Positions 46,428 through 56,538 of a stretch of DNA of 59,280 nt are shown here, in pieces (the stretch's first letter is position 1; every line of letters starts with the position of its first letter). The notes under the pieces were generated by a model that was given only the letters and a program-made list of their open reading frames with translations, was not told where the DNA came from and did not search any database. The position numbers were made by a program, and so were the translations under genes. Source of the stretch: Chara braunii (lineage: Eukaryota > Streptophyta > Charophyceae > Charales > Characeae); the NCBI GenBank assembly GCA_003427395.1, contig BFEA01000247.1, positions 1,461,883 to 1,521,162 on the forward strand, read 5' to 3'.

Positions 46428-47390
46428 TGCAATGAACCCAGGCGAGATAACACACATTGGACATGTAGATACTGTTCTCAACGACACACGAGCATCAAAG
46501 CTCGTGCAGCACAAGTCCTCTCGAGTAATCCAATCTTGTTGATGAATAATGTCGAACAGATCTGCTCCCGTAACCGAGTATACACATACATAGACAAGAA
46601 ATAGAGAGGGGGGAAGTAGAAGAAGAAGAAGAAGAAGCCCACTTCTTCTTCAGGCCAAACAGATTCGCCCCCTCTCCAGCAACGTCGTTCCAAATACAGA
46701 TCCGAGTTCCTCAAAATGCCACGTGGCACATCAGCATTCTCTTCATCAACGGAGCAGCAATGTCGCCTCAACAAACAGGTACGTGTCATCTCATCCCCAC
46801 AGTCCCTGACCTCCTTCCGGACGACGAAAGTATGAACAGCGAATGAACATGTGGCACAGCCATGTCACTAGCACACTACGTGGCAGCAGCCACGTCAGCA
46901 ACGACACGTGGCGCTGCCACGTCAGCACCTTGTAGACAAGAACAAGCCAGCCCCCATGCCAACAAGCAAGCAGCGTGTCGCCGATGAGGAATGCCAGCGT
47001 CCAAAAAGCAATTAGCCAGCACCTCACAAGCCAGCGTCGCGTCAAAGTAGAGTCAGCCTTGACTCGAGACAGAATGAATCATGTCAAAGCCAGGAGTCAA
47101 CCTTAAGTATCGTTGACTCGGGGTCAATGTGCCGTCAAGATCTTGATGCGGCGACGACCTGGATTGGTCTGCAACTGTTTCTCCCCTGGTCCGATGTCTT
47201 GGCCAGGTACCTGCATACAACACATGTGTGTATCTGTTCGTGGACTTGGGTACGGTACCTGCGACCCGACAGTTGACTTTGACCTTGGAATTTTCCCAAT
47301 CCAACGCTGGGTCTCACTAGCCAGACACTGGGCTGGGCCGGGCAGTGCGTGGTCACACAGCCCGGCCTCTGCAGAGTGCGGGTTGCTGCA
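46428..47390 (-). repeat. 3' LTR of element C (963 bases)
   Basis: Begins TGCAGCAACCCGC and ends TTCATTGCA on the element strand. It contains a GAA run (46618-46635 on +) and bZIP-type TGACGTGGCA sites (see 46888-46924). It differs from the 5' LTR by small indels, including an extra acgtggc-rich stretch near 46870-46910. Confidence 0.92.
46888..46924 (-). promoter_or_regulatory. paired TGACGTGGC sites in the LTR
   Basis: TGACGTGGCT (46888-46897) and TGACGTGGCA (46915-46924) are on the element strand. Equivalent sites in the other LTR lie at 54543-54552 and 54558-54567. Confidence 0.45.
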
Positions 47391-47429
47391 TTCCTGCCGA
47401 CCCAATTTCGAGTTCCATCGAAGAAATAA

Positions 47430-47905
47430 TTAACCTTTCAACCCACGCTCATATGCAGAGACAATGTCAGGAGCAGTTTCAAGGAGCTGTTGTTTGCTGA
47501 ACCACCGATCCTCGGATGGTTTTTGAGTCTTAAATCTTACCTTGAACTGCTTCGGCGGTCGTCCACGCCTTCGGTGGAGAAGAACCCATGGTCTACAATC
47601 CGATCTACTTCATAACTTCCGTCCATCGAAGGTGGAATCATAAAAGGCCTGTTAGGAAACTCATCTCCCTCGACATACAGTAGCAAATTAGAGGCATGGA
47701 ATACACGGTAGGTTTTGAGATGTGGGGGAATATCAATTCTGTAGGACGGTCCCTCTGCATCTCCAATTACTTTGAGAACTTCCCAGGGCCCAAAGTAGAC
47801 AAGCAACAATTTCTGTGAAACATCTTCTTCCAAGGAGAACTCATTAGACTTTACCCAAACCATATCACCTACTTGAAAGTTAGCAGGTCTTCGATGTTTG
47901 TTGGC
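47430..47905 (-). pseudogene. element C integrase C-terminal and chromodomain-like region (frameshifted)
   Basis: After the second TAG the frame continues with FQVGDMVWVKSNEF, YFGPWEVLKVIGD and VFHASNLLLYVEG, then a chromodomain-type start SYEVDRIVDHG. At about 47555-47600 a one-base shift moves the sense to another frame (VRFKTQKPSEDRWFS, LLETAPDIVSAYE). That frame ends with a TAA at 47430-47432, 39 bases from the LTR. Confidence 0.8.
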
Positions 47906-48580
47906 CTAGTTAATCATCTGTTCTTGTGCTTTCTTTAGGTTCTCCTTAACTTTCTGGATGTCTTCCTGGAACAGAATTGCATATTCACGGGTTCCTGGCG
48001 GTAGCCGTAAAAATTGGTCCCTGGTTAATACATCAATGGGACGTCGCGGCTTCCATCCTTTATGTAGTGCGTTAGGAGTGCATCCGGTTGCAGTGTGGAT
48101 GCTGCTGTTGTATGCACTAGCTATTTTTGGTAAGTTCTCGTCCCAATCAATCTGATCGGGCCTGACATACATGCGCAAGAGCTGTTGGCACAAGCAGTTC
48201 ATTTGCTCGCTTTGCCCATTCGTTTTAGGATGGCGTCCGGATGACATGGTCAAACGAGTGTCGTATGCCTCCATCAGCTTTTGCCATGGCATACTTGTGA
48301 ACCTCACATCCCTGTCAGATACAATGGACAATGGGAATCCATACTCAGTTACCCATCGCATCTGAAACTTCTGGATCACAAGCTCAATTTTCGCTTCAGC
48401 AGGCAAAGGAATAAACATTGCATACTTAGAGAAACGATCGACTACAACCATCACTTGACTGTTGCCATTTCGACTCTTGACGAGACTCATGAAGTCTATG
48501 GAGATAGACTCACTTGGTTCGCTGGGAATCGGTAAGGGCCTTAGTAGACCCAAAGGGTTCTCATGTGGTGGTTTGTTTCT
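47906..48580 (-). CDS. element C integrase catalytic core (continuation of pol)
   Basis: Same frame as the preceding pol segment after one TAG. Counting from 48553, the catalytic triad is D20 (SISIDFMSL), D80 (IVSDRDVRF) and E116 (TNGQSEQMN), giving DX59DX35E as in retroviral-type integrases. It ends with NSSIHTATGCTPN and a helical stretch to a TAG at 47906-47908, again where Gln is plausible. It would join element DNA to the target. Confidence 0.9.
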   Translation of the reverse strand, partial: RNKPPHENPLGLLRPLPIPSEPSESISIDFMSLVKSRNGNSQVMVVVDRFSKYAMFIPLPAEAKIELVIQKFQMRWVTEYGFPLSIVSDRDVRFTSMPWQKLMEAYDTRLTMSSGRHPKTNGQSEQMNCLCQQLLRMYVRPDQIDWDENLPKIASAYNSSIHTATGCTPNALHKGWKPRRPIDVLTRDQFLRLPPGTREYAILFQEDIQKVKENLKKAQEQMIN

Positions 48581-51151
48581 CTAACATACCAGGCAAGTAC
48601 GCACATAAGTTAGTACATCTTCCTTTAGTCCTTTCCAATCGAAGCGTTCTCTTACTTCTGCATAAGTTTTCTTGAACCCAAAATGTCCGGCAAAGTCATG
48701 GCACTCCCCAATCAGCAGACTTTTAATCTCTTCTTTATGAGTAATACACAACCGTTGTTCAGTTTCGTCTATCAAGAAAAGCAATCCATTTGTTATCTTA
48801 TACTTGGGTAACAGGGCAGGATCCTTAGTGACAAGGTCAATGATGGGTTTCCAGATAGGATCATTAGCATAGCCTTGTCGAATCTGTTCCTGCACATCAT
48901 TTCCTATATCCAAGTAAGAAACAATGGTTCCAAAGAAATCACTTCTTCTAGACAATGCATCTGCCACAACGTTAGACTTACCTTTGATTGTCTTCAACTC
49001 AAAATCAAAGGTGTCGAGGAAAGCAGACCATCGTACTAGTTTGTCAGAGAGTCTTGGTTGAGTCTTTATCCACTTCAGTGTCGAGTGATCTGAGTAGAGA
49101 GTGAAGTGTTTCCCTAACAAGTAGTGTTTCCAGGATTTCAGTGCACAGACAAGCGCATACAATTCCCTTTCGTAAGTGGAGTCGCTGACCTTTTGAGTAG
49201 GAAGTCTGGCAGACGTAAACTCAATAGGTCGGTAACCCTTACCATCGTCCTGCTGTAAAACTGCGCCAATTCCATACTGACTTGCGTCAGTGGTCACAAT
49301 AAAGGGAAGAGATGGGTCAGCGATTTTCAGAACAAGGTAGTGAGTCAGTGCATATTTTAACTTCTTCATTGATGACTCACAGTCCTTGTCCCACAACCAT
49401 ATGGTTCCTTTCTTCAGGAGTCTTCTCATGGGAGCAGCAACTAAGGAGAAGTTCCTAACAAACTTCCTATAGTAACTGGCTAACCCAAGGAAAGACCTCA
49501 ACTCAGTGATGGACTTTGGTTGTGGCCAATCTCTAATCGCTGAAATTTTCTTCGCTTCCGGTCTGAGTCCCTCTTCGTTAACTATATGCCCTAAGTAGAG
49601 CACTTCAGGTTTTGCAAACTCAGACTTGTTTGGGTTAAGTTTAAAATTACCTTTGTGTAGCTTACCCAAGACGAGACGCAAGTGTTTCTCGTGATCCTCC
49701 AGCGTTTTGTTGTAGACTAGGATGTCATCGAGATATACAATTACAAACTGATCCAACCACTGTCGAAACAATTCGTTCATAGACCTTTGGAAGGTCGCAG
49801 GGGCATTCGTCAAACCAAAGGGCATGACCGCAAACTCGTAGTGTCCATACCTGATTCGAAAAGCAGTCTTGTGTTGATCTTCAGGCGCCACCTTGATTTG
49901 GTGGTACCCCGACTTCAGATCAATTTTGCTGAAGTACTTGCATCCCTGCAGCTGATCCAACAAGTCGTCAATTCGTGGTAGGGGTTCAACGTTTTTCACA
50001 GTGACGGAGTTCAACCCTCTATAGTCAATGCATAGACGCAACTCACCTTCCTTTTTGGGCACAAATAAGACAGGCGCTCCATAAGGTGAGGAACTAGGGC
50101 GAATCCATCCTTTGTCAGTTAATTCCTGGAGTTGCTTGCGCAATTCCTCAAGTTCCCTAGGCGACATTCGGTAGATAGGGCCCTTGGGAGTCTTACTTCC
50201 AGGAATGATCTCGATAGTGTGCTTGATAGCACGCTCCGTGATCCTAGTAGGTTCCTGAGATAGATCTTTATACTCATCTAAGAGTTTTTGTATCGATGGA
50301 GGATAAGGTGCCGAAGACTCACCAACTTCCTTTACCAACACCATCATTACATCCTGATCCAATTGCTTCTTCCTGACCATCGATCGAAAAGCTGGATAGC
50401 TCATACAATAGAAAGACAGAGTAGAGTCAGATCCAGACTTGTGATACAGTTTGATGGCCTCGAGTTCAGATTGTGCATTTTTCAGGCGTACTTCCTTTTC
50501 CTTGAACTTGATTTCTGGGTTGGCTTCTTCATGCCAATCCATTCCCAGAATCATATCAAAAGGTAAGTTCTTCTCAATTAGGAAAGATACTTCATGCACA
50601 ATTTTCTTTTCAGTTTTAGTTCTGAACTTACATTTCACACGATCGACGTAATGAGAGACAGTGATCGTGCTTTTATCAGCAAGAATAGACGTGATAGGTC
50701 GTGCTAAACACTTTACCTTCATTCCAAGATGAAGCTTGCGAATAACTCTCTCATAAATGTAGGATCGTGTAGATCCTGAGTCTAAAAGTGCACCCGTCCG
50801 TTCGTGTGCGATCTCTACATCTGCGAGTAATAGTTCACCCTTAGACTTTGCTTTCTTTGCCCATGAGCTTCGTAGTGCCAGCAACTCATTACCAAGCTCA
50901 TCAAAGGAGTCATCCAGAGAGACAAAACATAAGACAGGTTCAGGGTGATCTGGATGACGGGCCGGAGGACAACCATCCTCTGCCACGCGAGTCGAAGAAC
51001 TGAAAGGGTTAGTAGGCGCCTTACCTTTCTCATTGTCTGACTTCTTCAACTCAGTAGGAGCAGATGCTACTTCTACTGGCGGCTGATGAGTGGACACCAT
51101 GCAATGATGTGTCCTTCCTTTCCACACTTTAAACACTGCGCATTGTCCATC
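48581..51151 (-). CDS. element C pol: protease, reverse transcriptase, RNase H, integrase finger
   Basis: This open frame is in -1 relative to gag and overlaps it by 76 bases. Counting from codon 51136 there are 851 residues. Protease has [10 protein letters not shown] (DSG at 119-121) and ILGMDW near 197. RT spans about 319-522 with D406 ([11 protein letters not shown]) and YLDD at 468-471. RNase H spans about 610-735 with D618, E658, D683 and D727 (ADALSRR). The integrase finger has H813, H818, C848 and C851. A TAG at 48581-48583 follows the last Cys directly, where CQ is usual. All catalytic residues visible are intact, which suggests recent activity. Expression probably needs frameshifting from gag. 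Confidence 0.93.
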   Translation of the reverse strand, partial: DGQCAVFKVWKGRTHHCMVSTHQPPVEVASAPTELKKSDNEKGKAPTNPFSSSTRVAEDGCPPARHPDHPEPVLCFVSLDDSFDELGNELLALRSSWAKKAKSKGELLLADVEIAHERTGALLDSGSTRSYIYERVIRKLHLGMKVKCLARPITSILADKSTITVSHYVDRVKCKFRTKTEKKIVHEVSFLIEKNLPFDMILGMDWHEEANPEIKFKEKEVRLKNAQSELEAIKLYHKSGSDSTLSFYCMSYPAFRSMVRKKQLDQDVMMVLVKEVGESSAPYPPSIQKLLDEYKDLSQEPTRITERAIKHTIEIIPGSKTPKGPIYRMSPRELEELRKQLQELTDKGWIRPSSSPYGAPVLFVPKKEGELRLCIDYRGLNSVTVKNVEPLPRIDDLLDQLQGCKYFSKIDLKSGYHQIKVAPEDQHKTAFRIRYGHYEFAVMPFGLTNAPATFQRSMNELFRQWLDQFVIVYLDDILVYNKTLEDHEKHLRLVLGKLHKGNFKLNPNKSEFAKPEVLYLGHIVNEEGLRPEAKKISAIRDWPQPKSITELRSFLGLASYYRKFVRNFSLVAAPMRRLLKKGTIWLWDKDCESSMKKLKYALTHYLVLKIADPSLPFIVTTDASQYGIGAVLQQDDGKGYRPIEFTSARLPTQKVSDSTYERELYALVCALKSWKHYLLGKHFTLYSDHSTLKWIKTQPRLSDKLVRWSAFLDTFDFELKTIKGKSNVVADALSRRSDFFGTIVSYLDIGNDVQEQIRQGYANDPIWKPIIDLVTKDPALLPKYKITNGLLFLIDETEQRLCITHKEEIKSLLIGECHDFAGHFGFKKTYAEVRERFDWKGLKEDVLTYVRTCLVC

Positions 51152-52854
51152 CTATCCTGCTAGGTTTTTTGGTCAATCTCAATTTTCTCCCACGGCTTGA
51201 ATCCCGCGATACCTGGGTGCGCAGGAAACGAGCGTGGTTTCCTCCCTCGATACGGACCTCGTGGTCCTCCTTTGTTGACCACGGCAGCCGTGGCGTCCCC
51301 CTTTCCGGACTCACTGCTGTTAGGAACTCCTTCTTCATCTAACGGTAGCTTCTCCACTGTGTCGTCGTCGAAGACGACAAGCATGTGGTCCTGACGCTTT
51401 TGGCGCCAAAGGACTCGCTTACCGTATCTTGCACTTGCACCTGCATTACCACCAGATTTCACCACAGATGCATATGATTGCTTGACCTGAGAGGTCATTT
51501 GCTCTCTCTGGAGAGCCAGATCACGAAACTGCCGATACTTGTACTTACCTGACTTTGATTCGGCCACTAACTGACTTCGTTTAGGTTCAGGTAGGGCCCA
51601 GGCATAAATATATAGGACCTGATCATCCTGCGGATTTAAGCCCGGTACTTGCAGCAATCGATCGACCTCACGGGACAACGCCTCCACAGACGTCCAATGT
51701 TTCTGACCTGTGGTAGTGAGCTGATCGAAGGCCTTATCGACTGTTGTCTTGTCAAGGAAACGTTCCCGGATCTTGTCCAGGAACTGTTTCAGGGTCATCG
51801 TACCGGCCCACTTACCAATATCATCGAATCCGGCTGCGTTAGCTTCGGCCAGGACCCACTCTTTGGCCTCCCCTCCAAGACACGACGTGGAGAAGGCGAC
51901 CTGTGATTCTTCTTCCACGGGGGTCGTCTCGACGTAGGTCTGTATTTCTGCAATCCACAGTAATAAGTTTTCATCCTTCTTATTACTGAACGTGAAAGGC
52001 AATTTCATCTTTACCTTTTCCTTCTTCTTTGGCTTCTCAGTTTTCTCTTCTTTATCTTTCTTTCCTCCTGATGGGTGAGGACTGGATGGTGGACTTGATG
52101 GTGGCGTCGGTGGAGGAGGCCCAGATGGTTCCCCCTTCTTTACTTCGACCCTGAGATCTTTCATAGCATCACCCATTATTTTCTTCACAGGTTGTTCCTT
52201 CCGAACCTCTTTTTCCTTTCCTTTGACCAAGTTAGTCACATTTTTCAATCCGACGGTCAATTCTTCCAACTTTGCTTCAAAATGGTCGAGCCTTGTCTCC
52301 AAGTGAGCGAGGTACTCAACCAGTTGGTTCAGTGCCACAACCTGTTCTTCCCCTGCCACAGTTACCACATGTTGTCTGACTTCTTGTTCTCGTTTTGCTT
52401 GCTGTTCATCTTGTTCTTTCTTCTTTAGCATTTCCGCCTTGCGCGTTTTCTTTTTTTCAAGAGCTTCTTCCAATTGGCGGATGTTCTCATCAATCGTCTG
52501 TTCCGTGACCACCATATCATTTTTGGCATTTCTGCCATTTGCTATGTCTTCGAACTGCTGACAGATGTGCGCATCCAGTGCTTTACGACACTGAATGATG
52601 AACTCCTGTATCTTCAATAGGTCGGTGCCAGTCTGAGCTGCATCCAGGTCTGCCTGGGCTTTCCGCAGATCAAACTGGGCCCTCACATGTGACTCAGCCT
52701 CTGCACCGGCATCGTGCAGCTCAGTGGCCAGAAGGTTGAGCCGTCTAGACAACAGTTGTCGTCTCTGCTCAACCTGAGCCCTGGTACGAGGGTCAGGGAG
52801 CTGCTCAACACTCTGGCCCTCAGCTGGGGTCTGAACAGTCTCTTCCTGAGACAT
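51073..52854 (-). CDS. element C gag (capsid/nucleocapsid), one in-frame TAG
   Basis: The ATG at 52854 opens a 564-codon frame to a TAG at 51160-51162. The same frame continues 28 codons to a TAG at 51073-51075. Residues about 20-230 are charged and coiled-coil-like, about 244-268 are Pro/Ser-rich, about 268-290 Lys-rich and about 290-470 form the retrotransposon gag domain ([38 protein letters not shown]). An Arg/Gly stretch ([11 protein letters not shown]) comes next. The CX2CX4HX4C zinc knuckle ([14 protein letters not shown]) lies just after the first TAG, so that stop removes the nucleocapsid finger. The protein would assemble particles and package RNA. Confidence 0.9.
51127..51133 (-). 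promoter_or_regulatory. candidate -1 ribosomal frameshift site between gag and pol
   Basis: On the element strand the heptamer T TTA AAG is aligned with the gag frame inside the 76-base gag/pol overlap. It is followed after 12 bases by a GGACAC...GTGTCC stem with an 11-base loop. Slipping back one base enters the pol frame. Confidence 0.45.
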
Positions 52855-54077
52855 TTCAGTGTGGGGTATCTACCGCACAATAAACAAAGTAAACAATAAT
52901 TAATTTCGCGGCCCCACAGATTCTAAACAGCAGATTACAGCAAGGTCAGTGACAGCAAAAATAACTGCATGATATTTTCAATTATTTTTCTTTTTCTTTT
53001 TCTTCGCTGTTCTTATTTATCTAACTCAATGTGATGACGTGCTTTTGCAGGTACCGATCCGGACACAGTGATCAGATACACACAGGTGAGTATGCCAGCA
53101 CAGGACAAACAAACGACACAGGGAAAAACAAGCCAACATCAACAGCAATCAATATGTCAGCATCAATAATCCCCTGCGTCAGTCCTGATCAAAGCAACAA
53201 TCACCCTGTTGCGACAGCTGGCACTACAGCTGTTCAATTAGCTGTACCGCCTCTGTTGTCAGAATGATCCTTCCACCCAGGCACACACGTGCCAATCACG
53301 TAACACCCCGGTAATGCCAACTCAGCAAGCACACAACACTTGCCACGTCAGCATCAAGTGATCAATCAATCAAGAGGGGGGTGCCACGTCAGCCAATCTG
53401 GCCCCCAGATACAACTTCAATCAAGCCGCGTCAGCAGGGAAACAACAACAAGTCAGTATTCCCCCTGCCACGTCAGCAATCAAGGTCCCAGCTCAAGGTC
53501 TCGCCAATGTGATACAACTCTGCTACGTCAGCAAGATCGTCTTTGTCTTCAAAGCATCATCATCATCATCTTCTGTATCGACGCGCACAGCTTCTTCAAG
53601 GGGAATGAGTATGTCGTGTCTAGACAATCGCGTTTATAAACGCGCGCGACACTCAAAACCCCACTTACCTGTCCACGTGGCAGGTGCGCGTCGTTTTCCC
53701 CACGCGCGTTCTTCAATCGGGCGCACATGCTCAGCCGTCTAGAATCGCATTGAAAAACGCGTTCTGAGACGCGCGGGCCCACTTACCTTGCGCCAAGTGG
53801 CGCGCGCATACGTCTTCAATGGTCGTCGTGATCTTGATCGTCGTGATAGTCTTCTTTGGCGGCGAGATCACCTACGTGATCATGATCTTTGTCACGCTCG
53901 TTTTCTCCGTCGTGATGATCTCCGTCGTCGTCTGCATAATCACGTTTGTGATCGTGGTCGTGATCTTGATCATTTACGATATCATCATCAAGATCCCGAT
54001 CGTCATGATCATCAACGTCGTCGTCAGATGTCTTCTTCAGCGCGCGCGCACGTGCGCGCGCGAATTACGGAAGTTCT
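52855..54077 (-). other. untranslated leader of element C
   Basis: About 1.2 kb lies between the primer binding site and the gag ATG. The part next to the LTR (53785-54060) is made of imperfect gatcatgatcgtcg-like repeats. The middle (53340-53530) carries repeated TGACGTGGCA-type sites on the element strand. No conserved protein. Confidence 0.6.
53341..53530 (-). promoter_or_regulatory. cluster of TGACGTGGCA (bZIP-type) sites
   Basis: Exact TGACGTGGCA on the element strand lies at 53341-53350, 53382-53391 and 53466-53475, with a one-mismatch copy at 53521-53530. The ACGT core with a TGACGTGG context is the known binding class of plant bZIP factors, including unfolded-protein-response types. 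Function here is inference. Confidence 0.45.
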
Positions 54078-54089
54078 GCTCCGATACCA
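54078..54089 (-). promoter_or_regulatory. primer binding site of element C
   Basis: The - strand reads TGGTATCGGAGC three bases inside the 5' LTR. It has the same G-for-A variant as the sites at 7081 and 58758. Confidence 0.88.
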
Positions 54090-54092
54090 ATC

Positions 54093-55050
54093 TGCAATGA
54101 ACCCAGGCGAGATAACACACATTGGACATGTAGATACTGTTCGCAACGACGCACGAGCATCAGCGCTCGTGCAGCACAAGTCCAGTAGCTCAATGACAAA
54201 GCAACTCGAGTAATCCAATCTTGTTGATGAATAATGTCGAACAGATCTGCTCCCGTAACCGAGTATACACATACATAGACAAGAAATAGAGAGGGGGGAA
54301 GTAGAAGAAGAAGAAGAAGAAGCCCACTTCTTCTTCAGGCCAAACAGATTCGCCCCCTCTCCAGCAACGTCGTTCCAGATACAGATCCGAGTTCCTCAAA
54401 GTGCCACNTGGCACATCAGCATTCTCTTCATCAACGGAGCAGCAATGTCGCCTCAACAAACAGGTACGTGTCATCTCATCCCCAAAGTCCCTGACCTCCT
54501 TCCGGACGACGAAAGTCTGAACAGCGAATGAACATGTGGCACAGCCACGTCACTTGCTGCCACGTCAGCACCTTGTAGACAAGAACAAGCCAGCCCCCAT
54601 GCCAACAAGCAAGCAGCATGTCGTCGCTGAGGAACGCCAGCGTCCAGCTAGCAATTAGCCAGCACCTCACAAGCCAGCGTCGCGTCAAAGTAGAGTCAGC
54701 CTTGACTCGCGACAGAATGAATCATGTCAAAGCCAGGAGTCAACCTTAAGTATCGTTGACTCGGGGTCAATGCCCCGGTGCAGTGGTCCTGTGCCGTCAA
54801 GATCTTGATGCGGCGACGACCTGGATCGGTCTGCAACTGTTTCTCCCTTGGTCAGATGTCTTGGCCCGGTACCTGCATACAACACGTGTGTATCTGTTCG
54901 TGGACTTGGGTACGGTACCTGCAACCCGACAGTTGACTTTGACCTCTGAATTTCCCCAGTCCAGCGCTGGGTCTCACTGGCCAGACGCTGGGCTGGGCCG
55001 GGCAGTGCGTGGTCACACAGCCCGGCCTCTGCAGAGTGCGGGTTGCTGCA
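54093..55050 (-). repeat. 5' LTR of element C (958 bases)
   Basis: Same ends as the left copy. It has an extra piece near 54182-54207 and another near 54773-54790 relative to the left LTR, and an N at 54408 where the left copy has G. Confidence 0.92.
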
Positions 55051-55055
55051 TAGCC
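55051..55055. repeat. target site duplication, right
   Basis: TAGCC, identical to 46423-46427. Confidence 0.9.
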
Positions 55056-56538
55056 TGTATACATTCATTTTTAGGGTGCGTTATGTTCGGGGGAAGATGG
55101 TAGGCAGGAGATAACAGTGATCAGTTGAAGAGTCTGTCTTTAGAAGGCTTCATAAACTTCATCCAGGGTCGCTAGAGTCGTGAAGCCAGGTGTCATTCGA
55201 CATGCAAGCAGCCAAACCCAAGAAGAGGCTGTAAGCTTCCAGAAGGAGGGAGCAAAGGCAAAAGGGGGCCAACCCATGACCAACTGAAGATATCTGCAAG
55301 GCGGATCAGAAAGTATAAAAGCCCAACAGCATCAGCAAGCAGGATCAACTGTTCATGTGCACGTTGCGGAAGCGCTGTGGGTTGCTTGTGCGATAGTGCG
55401 ACATGGATGGAAGGTGGGCGCTGGAGGAGGAGCGAGTGCCTGGCGAGGACAAAGACGTCTGGTTACCATAGCTCGTGTTAGGTGGTTGAGGAAGAAGGCA
55501 GCCATAGCCATGGAGGTCAAGGGTGGAACGGCGCGGGTGTATTTAGGGTACAATCCAAATGGAGTAGGGTGAGAGAGAGCAGAGAGGCGAGTGATCGAAG
55601 TGACGAGAGTCAGCAAGGTTGAGCAATACAAGCTAGGAGAGAGAGAGAGAGGGAGAGAGAGAGAGGAAGCCAATTACATACCTGGATCTGAGTTTTGCTG
55701 TTGTGTGCGGCCGCCAGATACTCGAACACATTCTTTGTATATAATAACTGTTGCAGCTCTTTGGTGTGCTGTCTTGTGTTTCATCTCTAGACTTCTGGTG
55801 TGAGCTCTTAGATGAATGTTCTGCGTTTGCATGTGGAGTTTTGGTGTGGGTTTGAGAGGTTCATTGCATCTGTATGCCGAAGGAGGTGTGGCCGAGGTTC
55901 TTGGTGGAGAGCGCAACGTGGTAAGAGAGAGGTGGTGAGTGGTGTGTATGAGGGGCGAGATCTCATATCTGGCGATGATGAGCAGGCCGCCAGTCGCAGT
56001 CTTCATTCGTCATCGGGCAGCTGCACTTCATGATGACCTGTTGATGTCATTGGGAGGCTAGGAGTCAAGGCGTTGTCTGATAGAAATTTGGGCGCTGAGC
56101 GCCATGTAGAAGAGTGACATTTGGAACATTGATGGTGGAGGCCAGAAGAGGGCTTGCACTGTCAATTGACTTCCTAGCTTTGCTCTTATTTGGTGTATCT
56201 CCTGGTGCAATCTGCTTTCAGTTCGAGCATACGACTATCTGGTTTCTTATGGGATGATGCAATTTGGTGTTTATCATTCGCATTGCCCATTTTCCTTGCA
56301 GTTGATTGGCCTGACCTGAACTTTGTTGTCTGACCTGTACTGATGTTGCACCTATAGGGCTGCAGCTGAATAACACCGGTAATGGACACCATTCCATCCT
56401 TGCAAATCTTAGCACATTCCAGTCCTCAGACTCCAACCCTGAATTTGGGGGAAAGAGAATCTATCATATTTGATTGAGTGTAAGGAGGTGGTCGGTCTGA
56501 CATGAAAATTTTGGTGGTTACTTGTATTGGTATTGCAG
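55056..56538 (+). other. MSH1 intron, last part; no gene recognised
   Basis: It contains a GA-rich microsatellite (55637-55668). The acceptor tattgcag ends at 56538. Several frames on both strands have no recognised homology. Confidence 0.5.

Larger units (their letters stand above)
46428..55050 (-). mobile_element. Ty3/gypsy LTR retrotransposon (element C), antisense, nearly intact
   Basis: LTRs at 46428-47390 and 54093-55050 both start TGCAATGAACCC and end GGGTTGCTGCA on the + strand. A perfect 5-base target duplication TAGCC flanks the element (46423-46427 and 55051-55055). The primer binding site is at 54078-54089 on the - strand. Gag and pol fill 52854-47430. Pol domains are complete with catalytic residues kept. 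The visible coding defects are three TAG codons and one frameshift near the pol C-terminus. The element is 8623 bases and sits antisense inside the MSH1 intron. Confidence 0.93.

Noticed and set aside
46478-46789. 103-residue antisense frame, repeated at 54190-54474
   Set aside because: It lies inside both LTRs of element C and is duplicated only because the LTRs are; the peptide has no domain.
47906-51162. Alternative nuclear code with TAG read as Gln
   Set aside because: Other elements here show TGA and TAA breaks and clear decay, and TAG occurs as a terminal stop of gag at 51073; CAG to TAG mutation is simpler.
53788-54213. 141-residue Arg/His/Asp-rich frame
   Set aside because: Translation of gatcatgatcgtc-type repeats in the element C leader.
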